From the NCBI GenBank assembly GCA_903868145.1, contig CAIPTY010000027.1, positions 1-46,434 on the forward strand: DNA of 46,434 bases. Reading direction: 5' to 3'. Of this stretch, positions 1-7,684 are shown piece after piece. Within the stretch, counting starts at the first letter, position 1; every line of letters begins with the position of its first letter. The notes beneath the pieces are model-generated. The model searched no databases, was not told the DNA's origin, and saw only the letters and a list, made by a program, of their open reading frames with translations. The stretch is from an uncultured Desulfuromonadales bacterium. GTDB lineage: Bacteria > Desulfobacterota > Desulfuromonadia > Geobacterales > Pseudopelobacteraceae. The position numbers were made by a program, and so were the translations under genes.

Positions 1-822
1 AATTCCAATCCCATTATCAGCGACTGAAAGAGAAATAATTCCATGTCTCTTATGATATTGAGCAAGAATCCACCAACCATTATCATGATATCCAACCCCA
101 TGTTCAACAACGTTGTTAAAGACCTCAATGAGTATTACATTTGCAAATAGTTCAATTTCATCTTTGGTAAAATTAGTATTTTCTTCTAGCAAACTTACTA
201 TTCCATCTTCTCTTTGCTCAATGTTTCGTCGATCTTTTTCTCTCTGAATTTTGACAACATCTTTGTCGTCATAACAAGACGAGTCTTCCTTTTTACCGAG
301 CTTTACGTAATCATAAAATCCGCAATGGTATAAATAAGAATTTACTGTACTGTGTTCAGACGGAATTGAACCTAATTTAGGAGGTCTATTGTTGTTTCTT
401 GACGAAAGCTCCACCCATTGCATCAATGAACAAAGGAGAGTAACCGCTGAAGGCCAAAGCCTCGTACATTTACTAAAATCAAAGATTAGCTCTCTTGATT
501 CAAAATCTATAACGTTATTTGCTATATAAAAAAAGTAATCAACAATGCCTTGTTTCTCTAACCCAAATTCTCCTTCAATCGGAATAACTATCTGATGCCC
601 TTTATAGTGTTTTCTGTAAAAGGCCTTCATAAAATGATTTCTCTGAACCCGAAGAAGCTTTATTTTTTTAGCAATTTCAATTTCAACAGATGCTATTTTC
701 CTGCTATTTTTAAGAAAGTTAGCATAACGTTTCTCTTGTCTCAGCTTTCTTATATTTCGCCGCTTCATTAGCAGCATTTTTTTTATTTTAATTTTTTTCA
801 TTTTTGTAGAATAAAACAACAT
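1..822 (-). CDS. Partial GHKL-type ATPase with a possible STAS-like segment (C-terminus beyond left edge)
   Basis: The minus strand is open from about 873 down to base 1. From the ATG at 822 it reads about 274 residues with no stop, so the C-terminus lies outside the window. Residues 233-242 (EVFNNVVEHG) fit the N-box of histidine-kinase/anti-sigma type ATPases, and residues 268-274 (ADNGIGI) fit the G1 box. Residues about 95-150 have alternating hydrophobic strands around a DFSKC motif that resemble a STAS-like fold; this part is tentative. The N-terminus is very basic (about 60 residues rich in K and R). The start is uncertain: the SD before 822 is weak, and ATG codons at 801 and 777 are alternatives. 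The gene lies just downstream of hsdR on the same strand and is much more AT-rich than its neighbours, which suggests recent acquisition. Function is unknown; a defence or signalling role is inferred only from location. Confidence 0.72.
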   Translation of the reverse strand, partial: MLFYSTKMKKIKIKKMLLMKRRNIRKLRQEKRYANFLKNSRKIASVEIEIAKKIKLLRVQRNHFMKAFYRKHYKGHQIVIPIEGEFGLEKQGIVDYFFYIANNVIDFESRELIFDFSKCTRLWPSAVTLLCSLMQWVELSSRNNNRPPKLGSIPSEHSTVNSYLYHCGFYDYVKLGKKEDSSCYDDKDVVKIQREKDRRNIEQREDGIVSLLEENTNFTKDEIELFANVILIEVFNNVVEHGVGYHDNGWWILAQYHKRHGIISLSVADNGIGI

Positions 823-946
823 GTGCCTTAATATTGCTAGATTCCATGCCCCTTTTCTCTCAGCAAACCAATTTTATATAACCGTCCTTAATCCTTTACC
901 CTCAACATGAAAACGTTCATTGTACCGCACTCTTTTCATCAAGTTC

Positions 947-974
947 TTTATACGCTATCAATCAGAAAGAACAA
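947..974 (-). promoter_or_regulatory. Candidate promoter for the GHKL ATPase gene
   Basis: On the minus strand TTGTTC (974-969) and TATAAA (952-947) are separated by 16 bases, in the AT-rich gap between the hsdR stop and the ATPase gene. The -10 matches the sigma-70 consensus at five of six positions and the -35 at about three. This is a motif match only; the gene could also be read through from hsdR. Confidence 0.28.
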
Positions 975-986
975 AAACCAAAAAAC

Positions 987-3392
987 TTACCTTTCATTAC
1001 CCAAAATATGGGGGGAATACAAATACTGCTGAAACCCAGCGAACACCTGCCCGATCTCTTCCGGTCTACTAAGATCAGCTACAGCGTCGGCGATAGAATT
1101 ATGATACTTCAGTTTCAAGAGCGGTGTCAGTTTCGCCTGATCCAGTTCTTCCACGCCGATGGTCACATAATGAGCAAGTACGAAGTCCAGAAACAGTTGA
1201 AGTTTGTTGTTGAAGTGCTGGGTGATAAGCGTCCGTGCTTTCCCAGCTCGTTCTTCTCTGGTTAGCGGTGGCATGGCATAGGCAACATGCGCCAGCACAT
1301 CGAACAGGTCACTTCTCTCTGCATCTATGATCTTCTGCATCTCTGCCAGTTGGTCTTGACCGAACCCCTTTTCAGAAAGCCCTTCCAGCAGTTTCTTGCG
1401 GGTATCCGGTCGGCTCCAAAGCGCACGCAGTTCTTCCTCGTTCTTGAAAAACTCAGGCAGTTTGCCGAACAGCATCTCCATGAACTGCTGCGCCGACATC
1501 GGCGTACCGTCAGGGTGCCAGAAACTTGTTACGGTCATGTGCTGGATGTTCCGCTCTTTGCCGTCAGCCAGCTTGACCTTCGCCTTCTTCTTGCAGACAC
1601 AGGGACGCTGGCCGCATTTGTGGCAGGGTGGCGGTTCAGGTTTATCGCATACGCACGGCAGTTCACCGCATATTTTACACGGCTCCAGTGGAGGTTTGAC
1701 GCACTCGCACGGGTAACAGCCGCACTTGGCACAGGCTTCCGGTTCAATCGGCTCACCGTCCCACTCAGGATCACTGAAATGGTGGTGTGCCTTCACGAAG
1801 TCGTAAATAGTGAAGTAGTCCTTGCCGTCATAGAGTCGAGTACCACGCCCTATGATCTGCTTGAACTCGATCATGGAATTGACCGGACGCATCAATACAA
1901 TGTTACGGATATTACGGGCATCAACGCCGGTTGATAGTTTCTGCGAGGTGGTCAATATGGTGGGAATACTCTTCTCGTTATCCTGAAAGTCCCGTAGGTG
2001 CTGTTCACCTAATGCGCCATCGTTGGCAGTCACCCGCTGGCAGTAGTTCGGCTCACTGCTGTTCTTGATCTGGTTGATAAGGTCACGTACCGCAAGTGCA
2101 TGATCCTGTGTGGCGCAGAACACCAAAGTCTTTTCCCTCTGGTCGATCATGGACATGAAGAGTTCTACCCGCTTCTTCTCCCGCTCCTTGATCTCGATGA
2201 TCTTGTTGAAGTCAGTTTCTTCGTACCGCTTGCCGAATTCTACTTCACCCTCCATGACCCTATCATCGGAGGTGTAGACATAATCATCCAACGTGGTGGA
2301 AATCTGCTTCACTCGGAACGGCGTGAGGAATCCATCATTGATACCGTCCTTCAGCGAGTAGATATAGACCGGCTCGCCGAAATAGGCGTAGGTGTCCACG
2401 TTGTCCTTGCGCTTGGGAGTAGCGGTCAGACCGAGTTGTACGGCGGGGGCGAAGTAATCCATGATACTGCGCCAGTTGCTTTCATCGTTGGCACCGCCAC
2501 GGTGACACTCATCAATAATGATGCAGTCGAAGAAGTCAGGCGGGTACTCGCCAAAATAGGGGGTGTCACCGGCTCCGCTCATGAAGGTCTGGAAGATGGT
2601 GAAGAACAGGCTACCGTTCTTTGGTACCTTGCCTTTCTTCTTGATCTCATCCGGTTCAATCCGTATCAGTGCATCTTCGGGGAAGGCTGAGAAGGCGTTG
2701 TATGCCTGATCTGCCAGAATGTTGCGGTCAGCGAGGAACAGGATACGAGGTCGGCGGGTCGGTTCGCTCTCCTTCTTCCAGTCGGTCAGGTTCCAGCGGC
2801 TATGAAACAGTTTCCATGCTATCTGGAAAGCGATGAAGGTCTTGCCGGTTCCGGTTGCCAGAGTCAGAAGGATACGCTGCTGATGGTCGGTAATAGCCTC
2901 CAACACCCGTTCAATGGCTATATCCTGATAATAACGCCCTTGGAAGTATCCACCCCGATCTTCAAACGGTACAGCGGCGAAGCGGTCACGCCATGCGTTC
3001 TGCGTGGCAAAAGTGAGGTTCCAGAGTTCATCCGGTGTGGGGTACTGTGACAACTCACCCTCAACGCCGGTTTCCATGTCAATGCCATAGATACCCTGCC
3101 CGTTGGTGGAGTAGGTGAAGCGGATTTCCAGCTTACCGGCATAGTCCTTGGCCTGACCTACACCCTCAGTCAGCAGTTTATCCCATGCCTTTGCTTCCAC
3201 CACCGCCAGCTTGGTGTTGCGGTACTCCAGCACATAGTCAGCCGTCAGAGCTTTACCACGTTTGCCGTGGCCTTCGATACGACCAAGAGTAATGGTGTAC
3301 TCACGCCGTATGCGGCTTCCCTCTACCACATTCCAGCCAGCAGCTTTCAAGGCGGGGTCTATGTATTCGGCTCTGGTTTCGGCTTCGTTCAT
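987..3392 (-). CDS. hsdR: Type I restriction enzyme R subunit (EcoEI-like HsdR)
   Basis: This 801-residue protein is the ATP-dependent translocase/nuclease subunit of a type I restriction system. The N-terminal PD-(D/E)xK nuclease motif is visible as D52 with E66-A-K68. The SF2 helicase motor follows: Walker A ATGTGKTF near residue 179, DECH at 294-297, LTATP near 322 and an arginine-finger motif QIIGRGTRL near 511. All look intact. Residues 553-599 form an unusual cysteine-rich stretch of three CxxCG..PCxC units, probably metal-binding. The C-terminal part fits the EcoEI-type R-subunit C-terminal domain. The gene starts 3 bases after the RhuM gene's stop and belongs to the same operon. HsdR restricts only as part of an R-M-S complex, so the damaged hsdM upstream makes activity doubtful. 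Confidence 0.95.
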   Translation of the reverse strand: MNEAETRAEYIDPALKAAGWNVVEGSRIRREYTITLGRIEGHGKRGKALTADYVLEYRNTKLAVVEAKAWDKLLTEGVGQAKDYAGKLEIRFTYSTNGQGIYGIDMETGVEGELSQYPTPDELWNLTFATQNAWRDRFAAVPFEDRGGYFQGRYYQDIAIERVLEAITDHQQRILLTLATGTGKTFIAFQIAWKLFHSRWNLTDWKKESEPTRRPRILFLADRNILADQAYNAFSAFPEDALIRIEPDEIKKKGKVPKNGSLFFTIFQTFMSGAGDTPYFGEYPPDFFDCIIIDECHRGGANDESNWRSIMDYFAPAVQLGLTATPKRKDNVDTYAYFGEPVYIYSLKDGINDGFLTPFRVKQISTTLDDYVYTSDDRVMEGEVEFGKRYEETDFNKIIEIKEREKKRVELFMSMIDQREKTLVFCATQDHALAVRDLINQIKNSSEPNYCQRVTANDGALGEQHLRDFQDNEKSIPTILTTSQKLSTGVDARNIRNIVLMRPVNSMIEFKQIIGRGTRLYDGKDYFTIYDFVKAHHHFSDPEWDGEPIEPEACAKCGCYPCECVKPPLEPCKICGELPCVCDKPEPPPCHKCGQRPCVCKKKAKVKLADGKERNIQHMTVTSFWHPDGTPMSAQQFMEMLFGKLPEFFKNEEELRALWSRPDTRKKLLEGLSEKGFGQDQLAEMQKIIDAERSDLFDVLAHVAYAMPPLTREERAGKARTLITQHFNNKLQLFLDFVLAHYVTIGVEELDQAKLTPLLKLKYHNSIADAVADLSRPEEIGQVFAGFQQYLYSPHILGNER

Positions 3393-3395
3393 GGG

Positions 3396-4421
3396 TTATC
3401 TCTTACCATCTTCCAGCAGTTTTTTGATATGACGATCAAAGTCCGACTCAAACAACCGATCCTGAACAATCCGGTATTTCTCATATTCACTCTCGGCAAA
3501 GGCTTTGGCAATTTCCTTGGTGACAGTACCGGGGCTATCCAGAATTTCACGTTCGTTGAACTGTAAAAAAGCGTTCAGCTTGTTGGCCCAATCCTCCATA
3601 GTCATGGGGATGTTCCGCTCTGCCTGATCCTCGGCGTAGTCGAGGTACATGCTCACAAAGCGGTCGAGTGATTTCAGCTCTTTTTCGGTAAGATAGTTTT
3701 TGGCAACCGATACATCCGGTTTGAGGATTTTGCCATCAGGGGCATTCTTCCAGGTCGTCAGCCCCATTCGTTCTTTGGCATTGTCGGCCCGATTGACGAT
3801 CAGTTCTGCTGCGGTATTCCCGTGAATGGCGAAATGGAGCTTATTCTGTACGGCAGCGAAGAAGGTTTTGGTGGTTTCTGAATCGCTGCTGTAATCCATT
3901 GCCGTTGCATAGATGTCGGTTATCTTTTGATAAAACTTCCGTTCACTCGCCCGAATCTCGCGGATTTCAGCCAGCAGGTTGTCGAAATATTCCTTGTTGA
4001 AGAAAGAGCCGTTTTTCAAGCGCTCCTTATCCAGCACGTAGCCACGAATGGCAAAGTCCCGCAACACACCGGTTGCCCATTGCCGGAACTGGGTAGCACA
4101 GGCGGAGTTAACCCTGAAACCCACTGCAATGATGGCATCCAGATTGTAAAACTTTGTGGTGTACTCCTTATCATCTTCGGCAGTGTGTCGGAATTCCCGA
4201 CATACTGAAGTTTCAGCAAGCTCTCCTGTTTCAAAGATATTCTTCAAATGTTCAGTAATGGTGCTGCGCCCTTTTTCAAACAGCACCCCGAGCAGCTTTT
4301 GCGTCAGCCAGACGGTTTCATCCTCAACGCGCACTTCGATGCTGTTTTCACCGGCCTGTTTGGTGAAGATAAGGAATTCGGCAGTGCTGTTGCGGATTTG
4401 CAGTTTTTTCTCTTTGCTCAT
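3396..4421 (-). CDS. rhuM: RhuM-family protein inside a type I RM operon
   Basis: This 341-residue protein resembles the RhuM ('virulence protein') family: an N-terminal segment with a winged-helix-like VWLTQKLLGVLFEKGRSTI motif, a conserved FYNLDAIIAVGFRVNS region, and a C-terminal helical part containing a Fic/DOC-like IHGNTAAELIVNRADN stretch. RhuM genes commonly sit between hsdS and hsdR in type I loci, as here (10 bases after hsdS, 3 bases before hsdR). Their biochemical role is not established; DNA binding is plausible from the N-terminal region. The frame is full length with no disruption. The family call is firm, the function unknown. Confidence 0.85.
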   Translation of the reverse strand: MSKEKKLQIRNSTAEFLIFTKQAGENSIEVRVEDETVWLTQKLLGVLFEKGRSTITEHLKNIFETGELAETSVCREFRHTAEDDKEYTTKFYNLDAIIAVGFRVNSACATQFRQWATGVLRDFAIRGYVLDKERLKNGSFFNKEYFDNLLAEIREIRASERKFYQKITDIYATAMDYSSDSETTKTFFAAVQNKLHFAIHGNTAAELIVNRADNAKERMGLTTWKNAPDGKILKPDVSVAKNYLTEKELKSLDRFVSMYLDYAEDQAERNIPMTMEDWANKLNAFLQFNEREILDSPGTVTKEIAKAFAESEYEKYRIVQDRLFESDFDRHIKKLLEDGKR

Positions 4422-4431
4422 GGGTAGCGTC

Positions 4432-5028
4432 CTAGAGTTGACCGGTGAAGGCTTGGTCGAGGAGTGATTTTTTCAATGCATCAAGGGCGGCGAGTTTCTT
4501 TTCTGAGTTGGCCTTGGCGGTGGCGATGCCATCAAATGCTTCATCAAGAATGGCAATGATGTGCTGTTGTTCATTTGTAGGAGGAATGGGAATTATAAGA
4601 GATTTTATGAATGGTAATTTCACACCCTGAACAGTTGCGCCAGTACCTTCATCAATAATTATTTGAGCACTGTTTTTGAACCATTGAAACAAATAACCGA
4701 CTGACAACACGGAAGTGTTTTTTGGAATAATCCCCTTTAAATCCTGATTTATTGCCGTATCATGTGCCAGCAGGCACACCTTGCCTAAACCAACTCTGGT
4801 AGCAATAACAACATTACCTTTTGGAATTACATTTGTTGAACTGCTTTTGACGGCCGCTTCTGTAATCTTGAATTCAGTTTCAGAAATAACGTCAGACTTC
4901 ATATCACGGACTGTTGCCCATGGAATGGTTCCGTTCAAGTAAAACAATTCGTTATCTTTGGAAGGCGTACCACCACCTATAACATCACACACATCTCCTA
5001 ACGTCCTATACTCCCATCCTGCCTTCAT
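4432..5028 (-). CDS. hsdS: Half-size type I specificity subunit HsdS (single TRD)
   Basis: This 198-residue protein has one target-recognition domain. It begins with the usual W..R.LGDVCDVIGGGTPS motif, continues through a TRD with IPKGNVVIATRVGLGK, and ends with PPTNEQQHIIAILDEAF and a coiled-coil dimerisation helix closing in LLDQAFTGQL. Typical HsdS proteins have two TRDs and about 400 residues, so this is half size. Half-S proteins can pair to recognise palindromic split sites (known for other systems), or the gene may have lost one TRD. The start overlaps the upstream frame's stop by 4 bases (ATGA), so translation is probably coupled. Confidence 0.88.
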   Translation of the reverse strand: MKAGWEYRTLGDVCDVIGGGTPSKDNELFYLNGTIPWATVRDMKSDVISETEFKITEAAVKSSSTNVIPKGNVVIATRVGLGKVCLLAHDTAINQDLKGIIPKNTSVLSVGYLFQWFKNSAQIIIDEGTGATVQGVKLPFIKSLIIPIPPTNEQQHIIAILDEAFDGIATAKANSEKKLAALDALKKSLLDQAFTGQL

Positions 5029-5498
5029 CTATTCCTCCGCTCATCCAACCGCTGCTGATCCCGCGCCTGCAACCTGGCTTTCGTCATCCGCTCACGCAAG
5101 CCGCCCTCTTTCAAAAAATCCTTCTCCAATCGCCGTATCTGCTGATCCAGCAGATAATTTGCCTGATGAATCAGGCAAATGGCGATGTTGGCGACTACAT
5201 TGGCAGGTCTGGTATCGACGAATTCCCGCAGATCATCGCCGGTCAGTGCTTTATTGTGGTCGAGCTTGCCGTCTGAAGTCTTGGGTGCAGCCCAGCTCTC
5301 CCAGCGGTACGGTTCATCAAGGATGAAGGTGTACGGCTTGCCCTCAAGCTGTGCCTCCATTGACTTGTCCTGCTCCAAACCGTCAAGGTACTTCAGGAAC
5401 AACAACCATGAAGTCTGCTCTGCGTAATCCAACTCACTACCGCAACCGGCCTCTTTCCAGAGAACGTCGTCGATGTTTTTGAAGGCTTGTTCAAACAT
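5025..5498 (-). pseudogene. hsdM: Remnant hsdM: N-terminal domain joined to a four-helix-bundle suffix-like sequence
   Basis: Residues 1 to about 92 match the HsdM N-terminal helical domain (W-K-E-A-G near the start, LLFLKYLDGLE, YRWESWAAPK, LDHNKALTGDDLREFVD). The frame then continues from about residue 96 (RPANVVANIAICLIHQANYLLDQQ) with a sequence resembling the 'four-helix-bundle suffix' segment known from small proteins encoded between hsdM and hsdS. The whole SAM-binding and NPPF/NPPY catalytic region of a roughly 500-residue HsdM is missing. The simplest reading is an internal deletion of more than 1 kb that fused hsdM to the end of the next gene. The frame stays open to the normal junction with hsdS (ATGA overlap). 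It is called a pseudogene because the product cannot methylate DNA; it may still be translated. Confidence 0.75.
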
Positions 5499-6832
5499 TA
5501 TTCATCCTCACTCCAAGATTCAGTCTCCAGCAAAGCAGTTGCCTCAGCTCCCGGCATCTCCTGGACTCCCTTGAGCTTTTTTTCGATGGAGCGTGAACGG
5601 ACTGCAGCTGCATCAATATGATTACCGGCTTCCTGCAGTTTTTTACTGGTTTTGTCCAGCACATCGCCAAACTTGTGGAATTCAGTGCGCACAGCACCCA
5701 GCAGATTCCAGACTTCGGCCGAGCGTTTTTCAATGGCAAGCGTACGAAATCCCATCTGGAGGCTGTTCAACAATGCGGCTAATGTCGTCGGACCGGCTAT
5801 CATCACCTTAAAATCACGCTGCAGAGCCTCAAACAGGCCGGGTCTGCGCAGAACTTCAGCATACAGCCCTTCCGTAGGCAGAAACATGACGCCAAAATCG
5901 GTGGTGTGGGGAGGATCAAGGTATTTATCCCTGATAGCCGTTGCCATCAGACGCACCGCCTTGTCGAGCTGTTTTGCAGCATCAGCCGTTGCCAGGAGAT
6001 CGCCGTTCTCCTGGGCTTCTACCAGGCGCAGATAATCCTCCTGGGGAAATTTAGCATCCAGCGGCAGCCAGATCTGACCATCGGCCGTTCCGTCACGCCC
6101 CGGCAGCCGAAGAGCAAATTCGACCCGCTGGCCGCTACCCTTTCTGGTCTCAACGTTTGCCTCGTACTGACCGGGGGAGAGTACCTGCTCCAGCAGGCTC
6201 GACAGTTGGATTTCCCCAAACGTCCCCCGTGTCTTGACATTGGTCAGCACCTTCTTGAGATCGCCCACCCCGCTGGCCAGGGTCTGCATTTCCCCCAGAC
6301 CGCGCTGGACCATTTCCAGGCGCTCGCTGACCTGTTTGAAGGATTCTCCCAGCCGTTTTTCCAGCGTATCGTGCAGTTTTTCATCGACGGTAGTCCGCAT
6401 CTGCTCCAGCTTGAGGGCATTATCTTCCTGAATAAGACGCAATCGTTCTTCAACCGTCTCCCGCAACTTGTCCATGCGTCCTTCGTTGCTGGCGGTCAGG
6501 TTTTTGAGCTGCCCGGCAAATATCTCGAGCTGATCCTTCTGCAGGCCGGCAATCTCACTCATCCGCTTCAGCAGCGAGTCACCAAAGGCCGAGACCGCTG
6601 CGGCATTTTCCTCCCGCCCCTGACGGGCTGACTGCAACGCCTCTTCACGTGAGCGCGTCAGTTCTTCCCGGAGCATTCGTTCCTGACGTTCCAGCAACCG
6701 CTCCAACGATTCTATCCGGGATGCAGCAGATAAGCTGTCATCCTTTACAGCAGAACGCTTAGCGATAAAAACGATTAGTAAAAAAGACAATACCGATATA
6801 AAAAGAACAAGATATAACAGCGCGTCAAACAT
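5498..6832 (-). CDS. rmuC: RmuC-family DNA recombination protein
   Basis: This 444-residue protein starts with one hydrophobic segment (residues about 5-23), has a long charged coiled coil (about 40-180), and then the RmuC domain, recognisable by the motifs KTRGTFGEIQLSSLLEQVL, PLDAKFPQEDY, FLPTEGLYAEVLRRPGL and GPTTLAALLNSLQMGF. RmuC proteins are PD-(D/E)xK-related factors that limit recombination at inverted repeats in E. coli; the exact activity is unproven. Its stop overlaps the hsdM remnant start (TAATG), so rmuC heads the RM transcript. An SD-like GGAG precedes the ATG. A strong hairpin separates it from ksgA upstream. Confidence 0.93.
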   Translation of the reverse strand: MFDALLYLVLFISVLSFLLIVFIAKRSAVKDDSLSAASRIESLERLLERQERMLREELTRSREEALQSARQGREENAAAVSAFGDSLLKRMSEIAGLQKDQLEIFAGQLKNLTASNEGRMDKLRETVEERLRLIQEDNALKLEQMRTTVDEKLHDTLEKRLGESFKQVSERLEMVQRGLGEMQTLASGVGDLKKVLTNVKTRGTFGEIQLSSLLEQVLSPGQYEANVETRKGSGQRVEFALRLPGRDGTADGQIWLPLDAKFPQEDYLRLVEAQENGDLLATADAAKQLDKAVRLMATAIRDKYLDPPHTTDFGVMFLPTEGLYAEVLRRPGLFEALQRDFKVMIAGPTTLAALLNSLQMGFRTLAIEKRSAEVWNLLGAVRTEFHKFGDVLDKTSKKLQEAGNHIDAAAVRSRSIEKKLKGVQEMPGAEATALLETESWSEDE

Positions 6833-6845
6833 ATTGAATCTCCAG

Positions 6846-6872
6846 ACAAAAAACCGCTAGTGCGGTTTTTTG
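6846..6872 (-). terminator. Rho-independent terminator after ksgA
   Basis: AAAAAACCGC and GCGGTTTTTT form a perfect inverted repeat around a 3-4 base loop in the 42-base gap between the ksgA stop and the rmuC start. On the minus strand it gives a GC stem followed by a T run just downstream of ksgA. The symmetric A/T flanks would let it act in both directions. Confidence 0.85.
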
Positions 6873-6874
6873 GG

Positions 6875-7684
6875 TTACATGTGTGATAGAGAGCGTGACA
6901 GGGCAGCGAATTCATCCAGAGAAAGTGTTTCCCCGCGACGCTGACCATCTATGCCGCATTCAGCCAGAATCCTCCGCAGTTCTTCAGTAGGTGCCAGTTC
7001 AGAGGCCTTCAGGCAGTTGATCAGTGTCTTGCGCCTCATGGCAAATGCGCTCTTGACGACCTGTCTGTAGACCGCCTCATCCCCTACCGCTGCACGCGGA
7101 ACCGTAAGGGGAACAAAGCTGAGGACGGCGGAGTAAACCTTGGGGCTGGGGTGAAAGCAACCGGGGGAGACCAGAAATTCGCGGCGCATGTCAAACCATA
7201 ATCCCAGCAGGGCCGTGGTAACGCCATAATCCGGGCAGTCGGGCGGCGCCACCAGACGGTCTCCGACCTCTTTTTGCAGCATCAGGATCATGCGCGACAG
7301 GCGGTTGCGAACATCCAGCAGCCTGAAGAGAACAGCCGTGGAAATATTGTAGGGGAGGTTTGCTACCACCTTCCAGCGCGACTCCGAATCACCCAGGATC
7401 GCCTCCAGATCCACGGCCAGTATATCGCCATCAATAACGGTGATGCGCGGGTCGTCCTGATAGCGTCGCTTGAGAGCTGCGGCCAGGGCGTGATCATACT
7501 CCACCAGAACTAGACGACCTGCCTGCCTGACCAGCAGTTCGGTCAGCGCCCCCCGTCCGGGACCTATCTCCAGAACGGCGTCTTCGGGTACGAGATGGGC
7601 GCTGTCGATAATCTTGTCAATGATATTGCCATCAACCAGAAAGTTCTGCCCCAGTGATTTGAGCGGACGGCGGGCGGCGCTCAC
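6875..7684 (-). CDS. rsmA: 16S rRNA dimethyladenosine transferase (KsgA/RsmA)
   Basis: This 269-residue enzyme methylates two adjacent adenosines near the 3' end of 16S rRNA (A1518 and A1519 in E. coli numbering) during small-subunit maturation. Visible family motifs are the N-terminal SLGQNFLVD, the SAM-binding EIGPGRG (39-45), and the catalytic NLPY (109-112). The C-terminal helical domain contains the FAMRRKTLINCL motif. Length is normal. Its start overlaps the tsaD stop by 4 bases (ATGA), so the two rRNA/tRNA modification genes are translationally coupled. Gene symbol ksgA is a synonym. Confidence 0.98.
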   Translation of the reverse strand: MSAARRPLKSLGQNFLVDGNIIDKIIDSAHLVPEDAVLEIGPGRGALTELLVRQAGRLVLVEYDHALAAALKRRYQDDPRITVIDGDILAVDLEAILGDSESRWKVVANLPYNISTAVLFRLLDVRNRLSRMILMLQKEVGDRLVAPPDCPDYGVTTALLGLWFDMRREFLVSPGCFHPSPKVYSAVLSFVPLTVPRAAVGDEAVYRQVVKSAFAMRRKTLINCLKASELAPTEELRRILAECGIDGQRRGETLSLDEFAALSRSLSHM

